Part shown: positions 1 through 5,118 of the stretch, in pieces
How positions within the stretch are numbered: the stretch's first letter is position 1
How the letters are laid out: each line of letters starts with the position of its first letter
Assembly (NCBI GenBank): GCA_001873845.1
Contig: MNZY01000088.1
Location: forward strand, 1 to 5,310
Length of the DNA stretch: 5,310 nucleotides
Reading direction: 5' to 3'
Origin: Candidatus Altarchaeum sp. CG2_30_32_3053
GTDB lineage: Archaea > Altiarchaeota > Altiarchaeia > Altiarchaeales > Altiarchaeaceae
Translations under genes and position numbers: made by a program
Notes under the pieces: model-generated
Told to the model about the DNA's origin: nothing
Seen by the model: only the letters and a program-made list of their open reading frames with translations
Database searches by the model: none

Positions 1-367
1 CTGCTGTAATTAGACTGATGAGCCACCTCTTTTATATTAAATTTTTCATAAATAAATTTAAAATACAAATATAAATTTAAAACAAAAAATTTTAAGTTAT
101 AAATTTTATAATCAAAAATATTATTTATTGAAATTTTTATTTAATCTTCAAAATTCAATTGATAATTTACAAAAATATATGAAGCATACTTTCATATGGC
201 ACATAACCTCTAAATATTAAAATCTGTTTTAAAAATTAGGATTACAGATTAAATTTTTGAACAGAATGTTGATTTTGATTTACTACAGGCGATGTATTGA
301 ATTTTGAGGGAGTTAACCAAAGATGATAAAAATTTATCTTGAAATATGCTAAACATATTGTCCTCAT
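1..367. other. Gene-free AT-rich stretch
   Basis: No convincing gene is visible on either strand. The sequence is very AT-rich, with long runs of A and T. Positions 5-27 loosely resemble the element-end motif at 4879-4895 (shared AGCCACC preceded by TGTAA). A weak 7-bp stem (AATCTGT/ACAGATT) lies around 220-252. Small AT-rich hairpins at about 323-336 (GATAAA-AA-TTTATC) and 342-358 (AATATG-CTAAA-CATATT) lie just past the stop of the DUF366 gene and could help end its transcript, but no strong terminator is evident. A 15-codon minus-strand frame behind a GAGGT near 190-205 is too short to call. Confidence 0.5.
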
Positions 368-949
368 TTATTCAAAAATTCTTGTCTTTTTTATATCCTT
401 TTCAATCTTTTCAACATCAAAAATATATCGGTTTAAAATTTCATCTATAAATTTCTCTATTTTTGCATTATCAATATCTTTATCCTCTTTGAAACATTCA
501 AAATTTTCAAGTGCAACCGTTTCAACATCGGACGGTGTCCCCTTTGTTGTTAAATTTATTCCAAAATGTATTTTTTGCACCTCGCCAACTGTTACTATAC
601 TTACGCTCAGCTTTTTTCCATCAACATACAAATCACTGCCTTTTCTTTCTGCATCTACATTGTATTTTTGTAAAATTTCTTTAACCACGACGCAAAAAAT
701 CCGCTGCCGGCAATATGCCAGCTGTATATCATTACTATCATAATGCTCAATTAAGAAATGAACTGCTTTATCTGTTTTGATTGCTTTGTGGTCTCTCAAA
801 TCGTCCCAATCAATCATATTTTCAGATTTCACATCCATACTTCCTATCATAACAACGATATTATCATCAGAAATACTAAATTTTTCCCTTGCCCAAAATG
901 GTTTTATCTGACTTCCGTCATAATTATTATAAATTTTAAGGATTTTCAT
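368..949 (-). CDS. DUF366 family protein (archaeal, function unknown)
   Basis: This 193-residue protein is recognised as DUF366 from several family-like blocks: YDGSQ (about residues 10-14), the AREKF block (20-24), RQR (81-83), LYVDGKKLSVSI (107-118) and HFGINLTTKGTP (128-139). From memory, a Pyrococcus homologue of known structure has a fold related to the biotin/lipoate-ligase and class II synthetase group; no reaction is established to my knowledge. There is no signal peptide or membrane segment, so it is probably cytosolic. I chose the ATG at 947-949 because the family usually begins a few residues before YDGSQ. An in-frame GTG at 965-967 would add six residues. A GGTGAG stretch lies 13 bases before the ATG, rather far for a ribosome site. 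The gene sits directly downstream of the broken PIN gene, whose undamaged frame would have overlapped this start by 14 bases. Length and motifs suggest it is intact. The C-terminus (about 155-193) is a charged, Lys/Glu-rich helix. Confidence 0.85.
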   Translation of the reverse strand: MKILKIYNNYDGSQIKPFWAREKFSISDDNIVVMIGSMDVKSENMIDWDDLRDHKAIKTDKAVHFLIEHYDSNDIQLAYCRQRIFCVVVKEILQKYNVDAERKGSDLYVDGKKLSVSIVTVGEVQKIHFGINLTTKGTPSDVETVALENFECFKEDKDIDNAKIEKFIDEILNRYIFDVEKIEKDIKKTRIFE

Positions 950-1000
950 TTTTATATGTTTGCTCACCTATCATTCCATAAACAAATTCATTAAAGTTTT

Positions 1001-1032
1001 TTACATTGTTAAATTTTTACATTGTTAAATTT
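1001..1032. repeat. Perfect 16-bp tandem duplication
   Basis: TTACATTGTTAAATTT occurs twice back to back (1001-1016 and 1017-1032) without mismatch. On the minus strand it falls at the 3' end of the PIN-gene remnant. Sixteen is not a multiple of three, so the duplication shifts the frame and creates the TAA at 1009-1011. With one copy removed, the reading frame stays open to a TAA at 936-938, past the start of the DUF366 gene. It therefore looks like a recent slippage or repair duplication that truncated the PIN gene. Confidence 0.9.
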
Positions 1033-1193
1033 CTCCACCCAGATACAGAAATTTTTGAGATATTCATCCTCTGAAAGCAGAATGATATTGGTATCCTTAT
1101 CTTTGTTCTTATTATTTTTATTTTTGTTTGTTTCTCTTGTCATGGATAAATAAACAGATATATCCTCAAATCCGAATTCTATGAAACATTCTG

Positions 1194-1200
1194 GTTTTTT
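1194..1200 (-). other. A_AAA_AAC heptamer at PIN frame break
   Basis: On the minus strand the zero-frame codons read GGA-AAA-AAC, so the heptamer A_AAA_AAC is in the phase used for -1 ribosomal slippage. Slipping one base back joins the upstream PIN half to a 61-codon downstream stretch with the remaining PIN motifs. Without slippage translation ends 15 bases later at TAG (1179-1181). I see no obvious strong stem-loop immediately downstream. A simple indel in the six-A run, real or from sequencing, explains the same pattern and is favoured because the gene has other damage. Confidence 0.5.
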
Positions 1201-1500
1201 CCCGCTTTTACAATCGTATCTTTTTTCTCTATCTTTGTGTCAATTATTGTGTCTTTATTCACATCATATTCACAAATATTTCTAAAGAAATACCCGGACG
1301 CTTCCATTAATTCACAGTAGTATTCTCCTTTAAAATAATGATTTTCAATTATGTCAGTAACCTCTGCCAAAACATAAGGCGTAACAAAAATTTCCCTGTT
1401 TTTTAACTTCCCTGCAAAAAATTCTTTAAAATATCCACTCAAAATTCCTGTTTCTTTCTTATATGCATTTAATTGCGCTGATAACATGTTATTAAAGGTG

Positions 1501-1577
1501 TTATAACCTATTAGCACGATGGAAAAATTAAAACAACACACAATAACATAAGTTTTACCTTCAAAAGTGTAAGTTAA
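1501..1577 (-). mobile_element. Transposase-like repeat fragment (copy A)
   Basis: This segment aligns with 5040-5117. By eye about 17 of the first 19 bases match (around ATTAGCACGA) and 22 of the last 27 (around AAGTTAA), with a diverged middle and a one-base length difference. On the minus strand both copies encode LT(Y/W)TF, then Glu (copy A) or a stop (copy B), then Gly-(Gln/Lys)-Thr, the opening of the transposase-like frame described at 4926-5118. Here the fragment is fused in frame to the PIN-gene body and supplies its N-terminus. The match stops close to position 1501, which marks the probable insertion or recombination boundary. Confidence 0.5.
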
Positions 1578-1708
1578 AAAATCACATATACAAATACGGC
1601 AACCCAAACGATTCACTTGTCATTCAAAAAATTTTCAAAAAGATTTATTTTCCTTTTAATCGTAATTATATTTGTTATTTATGAATTTAGGAGTAAGGAT
1701 TAATTTAA

Positions 1709-2068
1709 TTAATTATAAGTCTTCTTTTTCAATACGATTATTGGAAAGCATGGTTTCAATTTCAGGCGAAAATCTTTTATTAGGTGCAATGTCGCATTTT
1801 TTGTCAGGTTAAGATAAGTCAATACAGAAATAATTTCCTGCTGATGTTTGTTTATTAAGTCCGAAAAATGACTCAGCATATAAGTATAATCACCCACATA
1901 CGCAAACTCTCCCCGAATAACCTATAAGTCCATTTTCTCATCAAAATTTCATGTTGCTGAAATAAGGCCCGTTCCTTTACCTAATATTTCATGCACAAAT
2001 TCAGTAATTACTTTAATTACCTCTTTTTTGGATAACCCAATCATCTGCCCGGACATTTTGCTTTTCAT
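1709..2068 (-). pseudogene. Stop-interrupted frame after L44e
   Basis: A single minus-strand frame begins with an ATG whose A is the last base of the L44e TGA stop, an arrangement typical of translational coupling. It encodes 39 residues (MKSKMSGQMIGLSKKEVIKV, then ITEFVHEILGKG) to a TGA at 1949-1951. After nine codons comes a TAG at 1922-1924, then 70 open codons (GEFAYVGDYTYMLSHFSDLI and onward) to TAA at 1709-1711. I do not recognise a family in either half. The coupled start suggests the 39-residue piece could be a genuine small protein. The continuation in the same frame suggests a longer gene now broken by two stops. A second frame is open for about 35 codons around 1890-1995, so a frameshift is also possible. 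No archaeal ribosomal or S27e-like sequence, which often follows L44e, is visible. Confidence 0.35.
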
Positions 2069-2355
2069 CAGTCCACCTTCACTATCACAGTTGTTTTTTT
2101 TGCTCTGTTATAGACTTTTTGATGCTTTTTGCTGCATACTTTACACTTTAAAATAAACAGAACCCTCTTTGCCGTTTTAAAGACCGGCTTTTTTGGAGTT
2201 CTCGCCATTCCTCCGTATCCCTTTTTAATTTCCCTGAATTTTCTCGTTCCTTTGCTGTTATACCTTGTTTCACCCTTTCGGTTAAGAGTCAATACATGCT
2301 CTGTATGAGCATTACAAAATGGACAATGTGCCATCACTTTTTCCGGGACTTTCAT
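2068..2355 (-). CDS. rpl44e: 50S ribosomal protein L44e (eL42 family)
   Basis: This 95-residue basic protein is part of the large ribosomal subunit near the tRNA exit site, in a family restricted to archaea and eukaryotes (eukaryotic eL42/L36A). A zinc-binding pair of Cys motifs is complete: CPFC at residues 11-14 and CKVC at 71-74. The Lys/Arg-rich KFREIKKGYGG block (39-49), followed by RTPKKPVFK, is characteristic. Length matches the usual 92-96 residues. The ATG at 2353-2355 is the natural family start (MK-P motif). No Shine-Dalgarno sequence precedes it, consistent with a leaderless or very short-leader transcript from the AT-rich box about 45 bases upstream. The stop codon overlaps the start of the interrupted frame downstream. 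The rps27e gene that commonly follows in archaea is not there. The gene is divergent from the Dph6-type gene. I see no sign of damage. Confidence 0.96.
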   Translation of the reverse strand: MKVPEKVMAHCPFCNAHTEHVLTLNRKGETRYNSKGTRKFREIKKGYGGMARTPKKPVFKTAKRVLFILKCKVCSKKHQKVYNRAKKTTVIVKVD

Positions 2356-2393
2356 TTTAAATTTTGAGTATTTTGATTATTTTATTGTTTTAA

Positions 2394-2408
2394 ATTTTAT
2401 ATTAAATT
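2394..2408 (-). promoter_or_regulatory. Candidate TATA box for rpl44e
   Basis: On the minus strand this reads ATTTAATATAAAAT, centred about 45 bases before the L44e ATG. With the usual archaeal TATA-to-start distance near 25 bases, the transcript would begin about 20 bases ahead of the ATG. The whole region is AT-rich, so the box is suggestive only. Confidence 0.3.
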
Positions 2409-2421
2409 TCATATTAAATTT
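2399..2421. repeat. 12-bp-period AT repeat, two units
   Basis: ATATTAAATTT occurs at 2399-2409 and again at 2411-2421, separated by one C. It duplicates the TATA-like sequence upstream of L44e and could provide alternative promoter boxes, or may be simple-sequence slippage. Confidence 0.5.
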
Positions 2422-2473
2422 TACTTTAATTTTACACAAACTAATTATAATTTCAAAGAAAAATTATGAAATG

Positions 2474-2484
2474 AAATATAAATA
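2474..2484 (+). promoter_or_regulatory. Candidate TATA box for the dph6-like gene
   Basis: AAATATAAATA lies 52-62 bases before the ATG at 2536, which would place the transcript start near 2505-2510. It is the best TATA-like match in the gap, but the AT-rich background weakens the call. Confidence 0.3.
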
Positions 2485-2516
2485 ATGCAGAAAATAATGC
2501 AAAAAATAATGCAAAT
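2481..2516. repeat. Three 12-bp direct repeats before the dph6-like gene
   Basis: AATAATGCAGAA, AATAATGCAAAA and AATAATGCAAAT follow one another at 2481, 2493 and 2505, sharing AATAATGCA. They lie between the candidate TATA box and the start codon, around the expected transcript start. They could be a protein-binding array, spaced at just over one helical turn, or neutral slippage. Confidence 0.6.
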
Positions 2517-2535
2517 TACGGCTTAAATTTTTAAG

Positions 2536-3219
2536 ATGAAGCTTGTTTCATTGTTTTCAGGAGGAAAGGACAGCACAATAGCAACATACAAAGCAATAAA
2601 GGCAGATAATGATGTAAAAATTTTACTTTCGTTTGTTCCGGATGAAGAAAGTTATATGTTTCATTATCCCAACATAAAATTTGCAAAAATTTCTGCGGAA
2701 GCGATGAATATCCCCATAATAATGAAGGAATCAGGCAAAGACAAAGAAAAAGAAATAGATGATTTAAAAACAGAAATTTCTGCCTTAAAAAATGACTGCG
2801 GGCTTGATGGTGTTTGTGTCGGTGCGGTGTCGTCAAATTATCAGTATAGCAGAGTAAAGAAAGTCAGCGATGAGTTAAATTTAGAGGTATATGCACCTTA
2901 CTGGCAAAAAAGTCACGGAAAATTAATAAGAGAGGCAATAAATTTAAACTTTAAAATTTTAATTGTAGGTGTTTATGCAGACGGATTTGATGAAAGCTGG
3001 CTCGGGAGAGAACTGGATTTGAAGGCGTTAGATGACCTGAAAAAACTTGAAGAAAAATTCCACATAAACATAGGTGGAGAAGGGGGAGAATATGAAACAT
3101 TCGTATTAGATTGTCCTTTATTCAGAAAGAGAATAGTAATTGATGAAGCAGAGAAAATTTGGGGTAAAGTAAGGGGAGAATTATTGATAAAAAAAGTCCG
3201 GCTGGCTGATAAATTTTAA
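2536..3219 (+). CDS. dph6: Diphthine--ammonia ligase (Dph6-type ATP-pyrophosphatase)
   Basis: This 227-residue protein belongs to the archaeal ATP-pyrophosphatase group related to eukaryotic Dph6, which uses ATP and ammonia to amidate diphthine on the conserved His of elongation factor 2, the last step of diphthamide synthesis. It is cytosolic. The N-terminal PP-loop SGGKDS is at residues 8-13. MFHYPN (41-46), GAVSSNYQ (96-103), the PYWQ block (121-124), ESWLGR (153-158) and the signature GGEGGEYET (180-188) follow in the expected order. Length agrees with the archaeal family (about 220-230), and the extra C-terminal domains of eukaryotic Dph6 are absent. The ATG at 2536 puts the PP-loop at its usual distance from the N-terminus. 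No Shine-Dalgarno is seen. It diverges from rpl44e and converges on purH, ending 25 bases short of the purH stop. The closest alternative is another PP-loop amidating enzyme of the same superfamily, but the GGEGGEYET block strongly favours Dph6. No key residue is missing. Confidence 0.92.
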   Translation: MKLVSLFSGGKDSTIATYKAIKADNDVKILLSFVPDEESYMFHYPNIKFAKISAEAMNIPIIMKESGKDKEKEIDDLKTEISALKNDCGLDGVCVGAVSSNYQYSRVKKVSDELNLEVYAPYWQKSHGKLIREAINLNFKILIVGVYADGFDESWLGRELDLKALDDLKKLEEKFHINIGGEGGEYETFVLDCPLFRKRIVIDEAEKIWGKVRGELLIKKVRLADKF

Positions 3220-3232
3220 AATTTTCCGCTGC

Positions 3233-3265
3233 ATAAGACATTTCTTAATGGAGGAAGTGTCTTAT
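3233..3265. terminator. Hairpin between convergent dph6 and purH
   Basis: A 14-bp stem (ATAAGACATTTCTT at 3233-3246 with AGGAAGTGTCTTAT at 3252-3265), with two positions that pair as G-U in RNA, closes a five-base loop. It starts 13 bases after the dph6-like stop and runs into the last codons of purH. The T-tracts beside it are short, so it may act as a bidirectional terminator or 3'-end stabiliser rather than a classic intrinsic terminator. Confidence 0.5.
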
Positions 3266-4828
3266 ATTTGTAAATACCATAGCAATATTATGTTCGTTGC
3301 ATGCCTCAATTACTTCCTTATCTCTTATAGACCCGCCCGGCTGAATTACAACTGAAATTCCTCCATTTGCCGCTTCATCTATTCCGTCCCTGAAAGGAAA
3401 GAATGCATCCGATGCCAAAACAGAACCATAAGTTAGTCCGTTATCTTCATTATTACATTTATTTTCATTTGCCTTCATTATAGAAATTTTAACTGCATCA
3501 ACCCTGCTCGTCTGTCCCGAACCAATTCCGACAGTGTGATTGCTTGTCTCATCGCTTTTTGCCAAAACAATTGCATTTGACCGGACATGCTTGACAACCT
3601 TTTCTACAAAGACCATTGCCTTGTATTCTTCACCGGTTGGTTTTTTGTTTGTCACAACAGGTAAATTTTTCAGTTCATCAGGTGTCAGATGCCTTTTGTC
3701 TTCATCCTGAATCATAAATCCGCCTGAAAATTTTCTTATGTTGTATTCCCCTGAACTTAACCCGCCCGCATCCTTCTTCAGTATTCTCAGATTTTTCTTT
3801 TTTTTCAATATGTTTATAGCTTCATCCTCATAGTCTCCTGCAATTATACATTCAAAAAAAATTTTATTCAGTTCATTGGCGATATATTCTGTAACCCTTC
3901 CGTTAAATCCGAATATTCCTCCGAAAGCTGACTTTGAATCACATTTATAAGCAAGTTTGTATGCTTCGTCTAAATTTTTTCCGGATGCAACACCACAGGG
4001 AATTGTGTGCTTGATTACACAGCATGACGGTTCTTTAAATTCTCCGACAACATTTAACGCCAGATTTAGATCAAGGATATTGTTGAAAGAAAGTTTTTTA
4101 CCTTCATAAATAACCGAATCAAGTAAGAAATTTTTATCAATATTGCCTGTTTTATAGACCGCTGCATTCTGATGAGGATTTTCCCCGTATCTCATATCAT
4201 AGATTTTTTCCCCGAATATAAAAAATTTATTGCCAAATCCGTTTTCAAATCTCTTTGAAAAGTAATTATGAATAGTAATATCATAGTCGGACACATAAGC
4301 ATAAGCCTTCACGCATAATTTTTCCCTGACCGCCAGAGAAATTTCTCCGTTGTTACTGATTTCATTGCCAGCCATCTCATAGTCAAGCGGGTTAACAACA
4401 ACCGCAACATTTTTATAATTTTTTGCCGCTGCACGAATCAGACAAACCCCTCCGATGTCTATGTTTTCAATTGCATCATCAACAGAATGTTCCTTGCTTA
4501 TAACTTCTTTAAAAGGATATAAATTTACAACAACTAAATCAATCGGCAGGATGTTGTGCTTTTTTATTTCTGATATGTGTTCTTCATTATTTTTATTAGC
4601 CAGCAGTCCTCCGAATATTGCAGGATGCAGGGTTTTAACCCTTCCGTTTAAAATTTCCGGAAATTTTGTTATGTCTGAAATTTCTTCAGCACACACATCA
4701 TTTTCTGCTAGCAGCTTTGCTGTTCCGGATGTTGAAATTATTTTGTAGCCGGCATTTCTAATACCTTTGGCAAAATTTACTATACCTTGCTTATCATAAA
4801 CACTTATGAGGCATACTTTTGTATTCAT
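3245..4828 (-). CDS. purH: Bifunctional AICAR transformylase / IMP cyclohydrolase
   Basis: This 527-residue protein matches full-length PurH, which formylates AICAR with 10-formyl-THF and cyclises FAICAR to IMP, the last two steps of de novo purine synthesis. The N-terminal cyclohydrolase domain shows STSGT (32-36), GRVKTLHP (62-69), NLYPF (102-106), IDIGG (123-127) and IRAAAKN (131-137). The transformylase domain shows MRYGENPHQ (212-220), the catalytic Lys-His pair in IKHTIPCG (272-279), SAFGG (300-304), VRSNAIVLAK (415-424), GIGSGQTSRVD (434-444), ASDAFFPFRDG (472-482) and QPGGSIRD (496-503). Length is normal (510-530). Two oddities: the usual KHxNPxG has Ile instead of Asn at residue 276, and the terminal RHFRH-like tail reads RHFLH. 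The ATG at 4826-4828 gives the normal N-terminus; no Shine-Dalgarno is seen. Many archaea use PurP and PurO here instead, so this bacterial-type enzyme may be a transferred gene; codon use looks like its neighbours. It is monocistronic and convergent with the dph6-like gene. Confidence 0.96.
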   Translation of the reverse strand: MNTKVCLISVYDKQGIVNFAKGIRNAGYKIISTSGTAKLLAENDVCAEEISDITKFPEILNGRVKTLHPAIFGGLLANKNNEEHISEIKKHNILPIDLVVVNLYPFKEVISKEHSVDDAIENIDIGGVCLIRAAAKNYKNVAVVVNPLDYEMAGNEISNNGEISLAVREKLCVKAYAYVSDYDITIHNYFSKRFENGFGNKFFIFGEKIYDMRYGENPHQNAAVYKTGNIDKNFLLDSVIYEGKKLSFNNILDLNLALNVVGEFKEPSCCVIKHTIPCGVASGKNLDEAYKLAYKCDSKSAFGGIFGFNGRVTEYIANELNKIFFECIIAGDYEDEAINILKKKKNLRILKKDAGGLSSGEYNIRKFSGGFMIQDEDKRHLTPDELKNLPVVTNKKPTGEEYKAMVFVEKVVKHVRSNAIVLAKSDETSNHTVGIGSGQTSRVDAVKISIMKANENKCNNEDNGLTYGSVLASDAFFPFRDGIDEAANGGISVVIQPGGSIRDKEVIEACNEHNIAMVFTNIRHFLH

Positions 4829-4858
4829 TTTTAAAACATATAAAAATTAAATATGGAA

Positions 4859-4875
4859 ATAAAATATTTAAAAAA
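4859..4875 (-). promoter_or_regulatory. Candidate TATA box for purH
   Basis: On the minus strand TTTAAATATTTTAT lies roughly 35-45 bases before the purH ATG, a distance compatible with an archaeal promoter and a short leader. The AT-rich context makes it tentative. The transposon debris begins immediately upstream, so purH regulation may be affected by it. Confidence 0.25.
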
Positions 4876-4878
4876 TTT

Positions 4879-4895
4879 GTAACTACTCAGCCACC
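4879..4895. mobile_element. Possible element end motif
   Basis: GTAACTACTCAGCCACC borders the transposase-like remnant on its 3' side (minus-strand sense). A looser version, TGTAATTA, then six to seven bases, then GAGCCACC, opens the window at 5-27. A motif recurring at the edge of degenerate transposase sequence suggests an insertion-sequence end, but no target duplication could be matched. Confidence 0.25.
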
Positions 4896-4900
4896 CTAAA

Positions 4901-4927
4901 AAATACGCTCACTTCGTTCGTGTATTT
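4901..4927 (-). terminator. Stem-loop followed by T-run
   Basis: AAATAC (4901-4906) pairs with GTATTT (4922-4927) around a loop containing the CTCACTTCGTTCG motif. On the minus strand the stem is followed by a run of six Ts. Placed just after the transposase-like frame, it resembles an intrinsic terminator of the former element. The stem is short. Confidence 0.35.
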
Positions 4928-4952
4928 ACAAAATGTTCAGAACATTTTGTAA
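4926..4952. repeat. Perfect 27-bp palindrome
   Basis: TTACAAAATGTTC (4926-4938) is mirrored without mismatch by GAACATTTTGTAA (4940-4952) around a single A. It can form a 13-bp hairpin or serve as a dimeric protein site. It includes the stop codon of the transposase-like frame and touches the neighbouring stem-loop, so it may be part of the element's 3' structure. Confidence 0.85.
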
Positions 4953-5118
4953 GATTGAAATATACATTCGCTTTCCACCTGCCTGACTCCCGCATGGTTT
5001 GACATCAGATTCACACTTGGGGCAAACAATGCTATCCTTTTGTAACCCATTAGCACGAAAAAAATAACGAAAATGAAGGTCAATGCTGTGAGTTTGACCT
5101 CAAAAAGTCCAAGTTAAC
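4926..5118 (-). mobile_element. Zinc-ribbon transposase N-terminal remnant (copy B)
   Basis: On the minus strand a frame reads LTWTF, a stop (TGA at 5100-5102), then 57 open codons to TAA at 4926-4928. The open part includes IDLHFRYFFRANGLQ, then VCPKCESDVKPCGSQAGGKR. A CxxC knuckle followed by a basic stretch near the N-terminus is typical of insertion-sequence transposases that start with a zinc ribbon. The second CxxC and the catalytic domain are missing. No start codon precedes LTW: a TAG stands directly before it. The first 20 codons correspond to copy A at 1501-1577. I read this as a short decayed fragment of a transposase; the family (IS1-, IS1595- or IS5-like, for example) cannot be assigned from this much sequence. 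Confidence 0.5.

Larger units (their letters stand above)
1009..1616 (-). pseudogene. Broken PIN-domain (VapC-like) ribonuclease gene
   Basis: Read with one frame change, this encodes most of a PIN-domain nuclease. The first frame (GTG at 1614-1616 to TAG at 1179-1181) contains GYFKEFFAGK followed by IFVTPYVLAEV, which matches the second acidic block of PIN proteins. The -1 frame from about 1194 to TAA at 1009-1011 contains FGFEDISVYLS and IILLSEDEYL, matching the third and fourth acidic blocks, with a Lys/Asn-rich insert between them. Intact PIN enzymes are Mg-dependent RNases, often toxins or RNA-processing factors. The first acidic block (normally IDTN) is missing: the roughly 38 N-terminal residues come from a repeat shared with the transposase remnant at the right end of the window. 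The frame break sits exactly on an A_AAA_AAC heptamer, and a 16-bp duplication cuts off the C-terminus. Three lesions favour a pseudogene over recoding. No antitoxin-like partner is identifiable, and the chimeric N-terminus is unlikely to be functional. Confidence 0.65.

Noticed and set aside
15..22. CTGATGAG resembling the hammerhead ribozyme core
   Set aside because: No matching stem II followed by CGAAA, and no stem I or III pairing nearby; the eight bases alone can occur by chance.
339..743. Plus-strand open frame opposite the DUF366 gene
   Set aside because: Composition is Ser/Phe/Ile-rich as expected for the antisense of a Lys/Glu-rich gene, and the opposite strand has clear family motifs.
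758..994. Plus-strand open frame opposite the start of the DUF366 gene
   Set aside because: Antisense of coding sequence, with Phe/Ile/His-rich composition and no domain.
1001..1032. Short CRISPR-like repeats
   Set aside because: Two abutting copies with no spacer and no cas genes; it is a tandem duplication.
1709..2068. Selenocysteine or pyrrolysine reading of the TGA and TAG in the frame after L44e
   Set aside because: Two different stops 27 bases apart, no recognised family and no SECIS-like hairpin seen; decay is simpler.
2531..2836. Minus-strand open frame opposite the dph6-like gene
   Set aside because: Leu/His/Phe-rich antisense artefact; the plus strand carries SGGKDS and GGEGGEYET.
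4455..4748. Plus-strand open frame opposite purH
   Set aside because: Antisense of a well-supported PurH cyclohydrolase domain; no recognisable motif.
4981..5040. Possible tRNA arm-like segment
   Set aside because: A T-arm-like GGTTTGACATC is present but no acceptor stem or anticodon arm could be folded around it.
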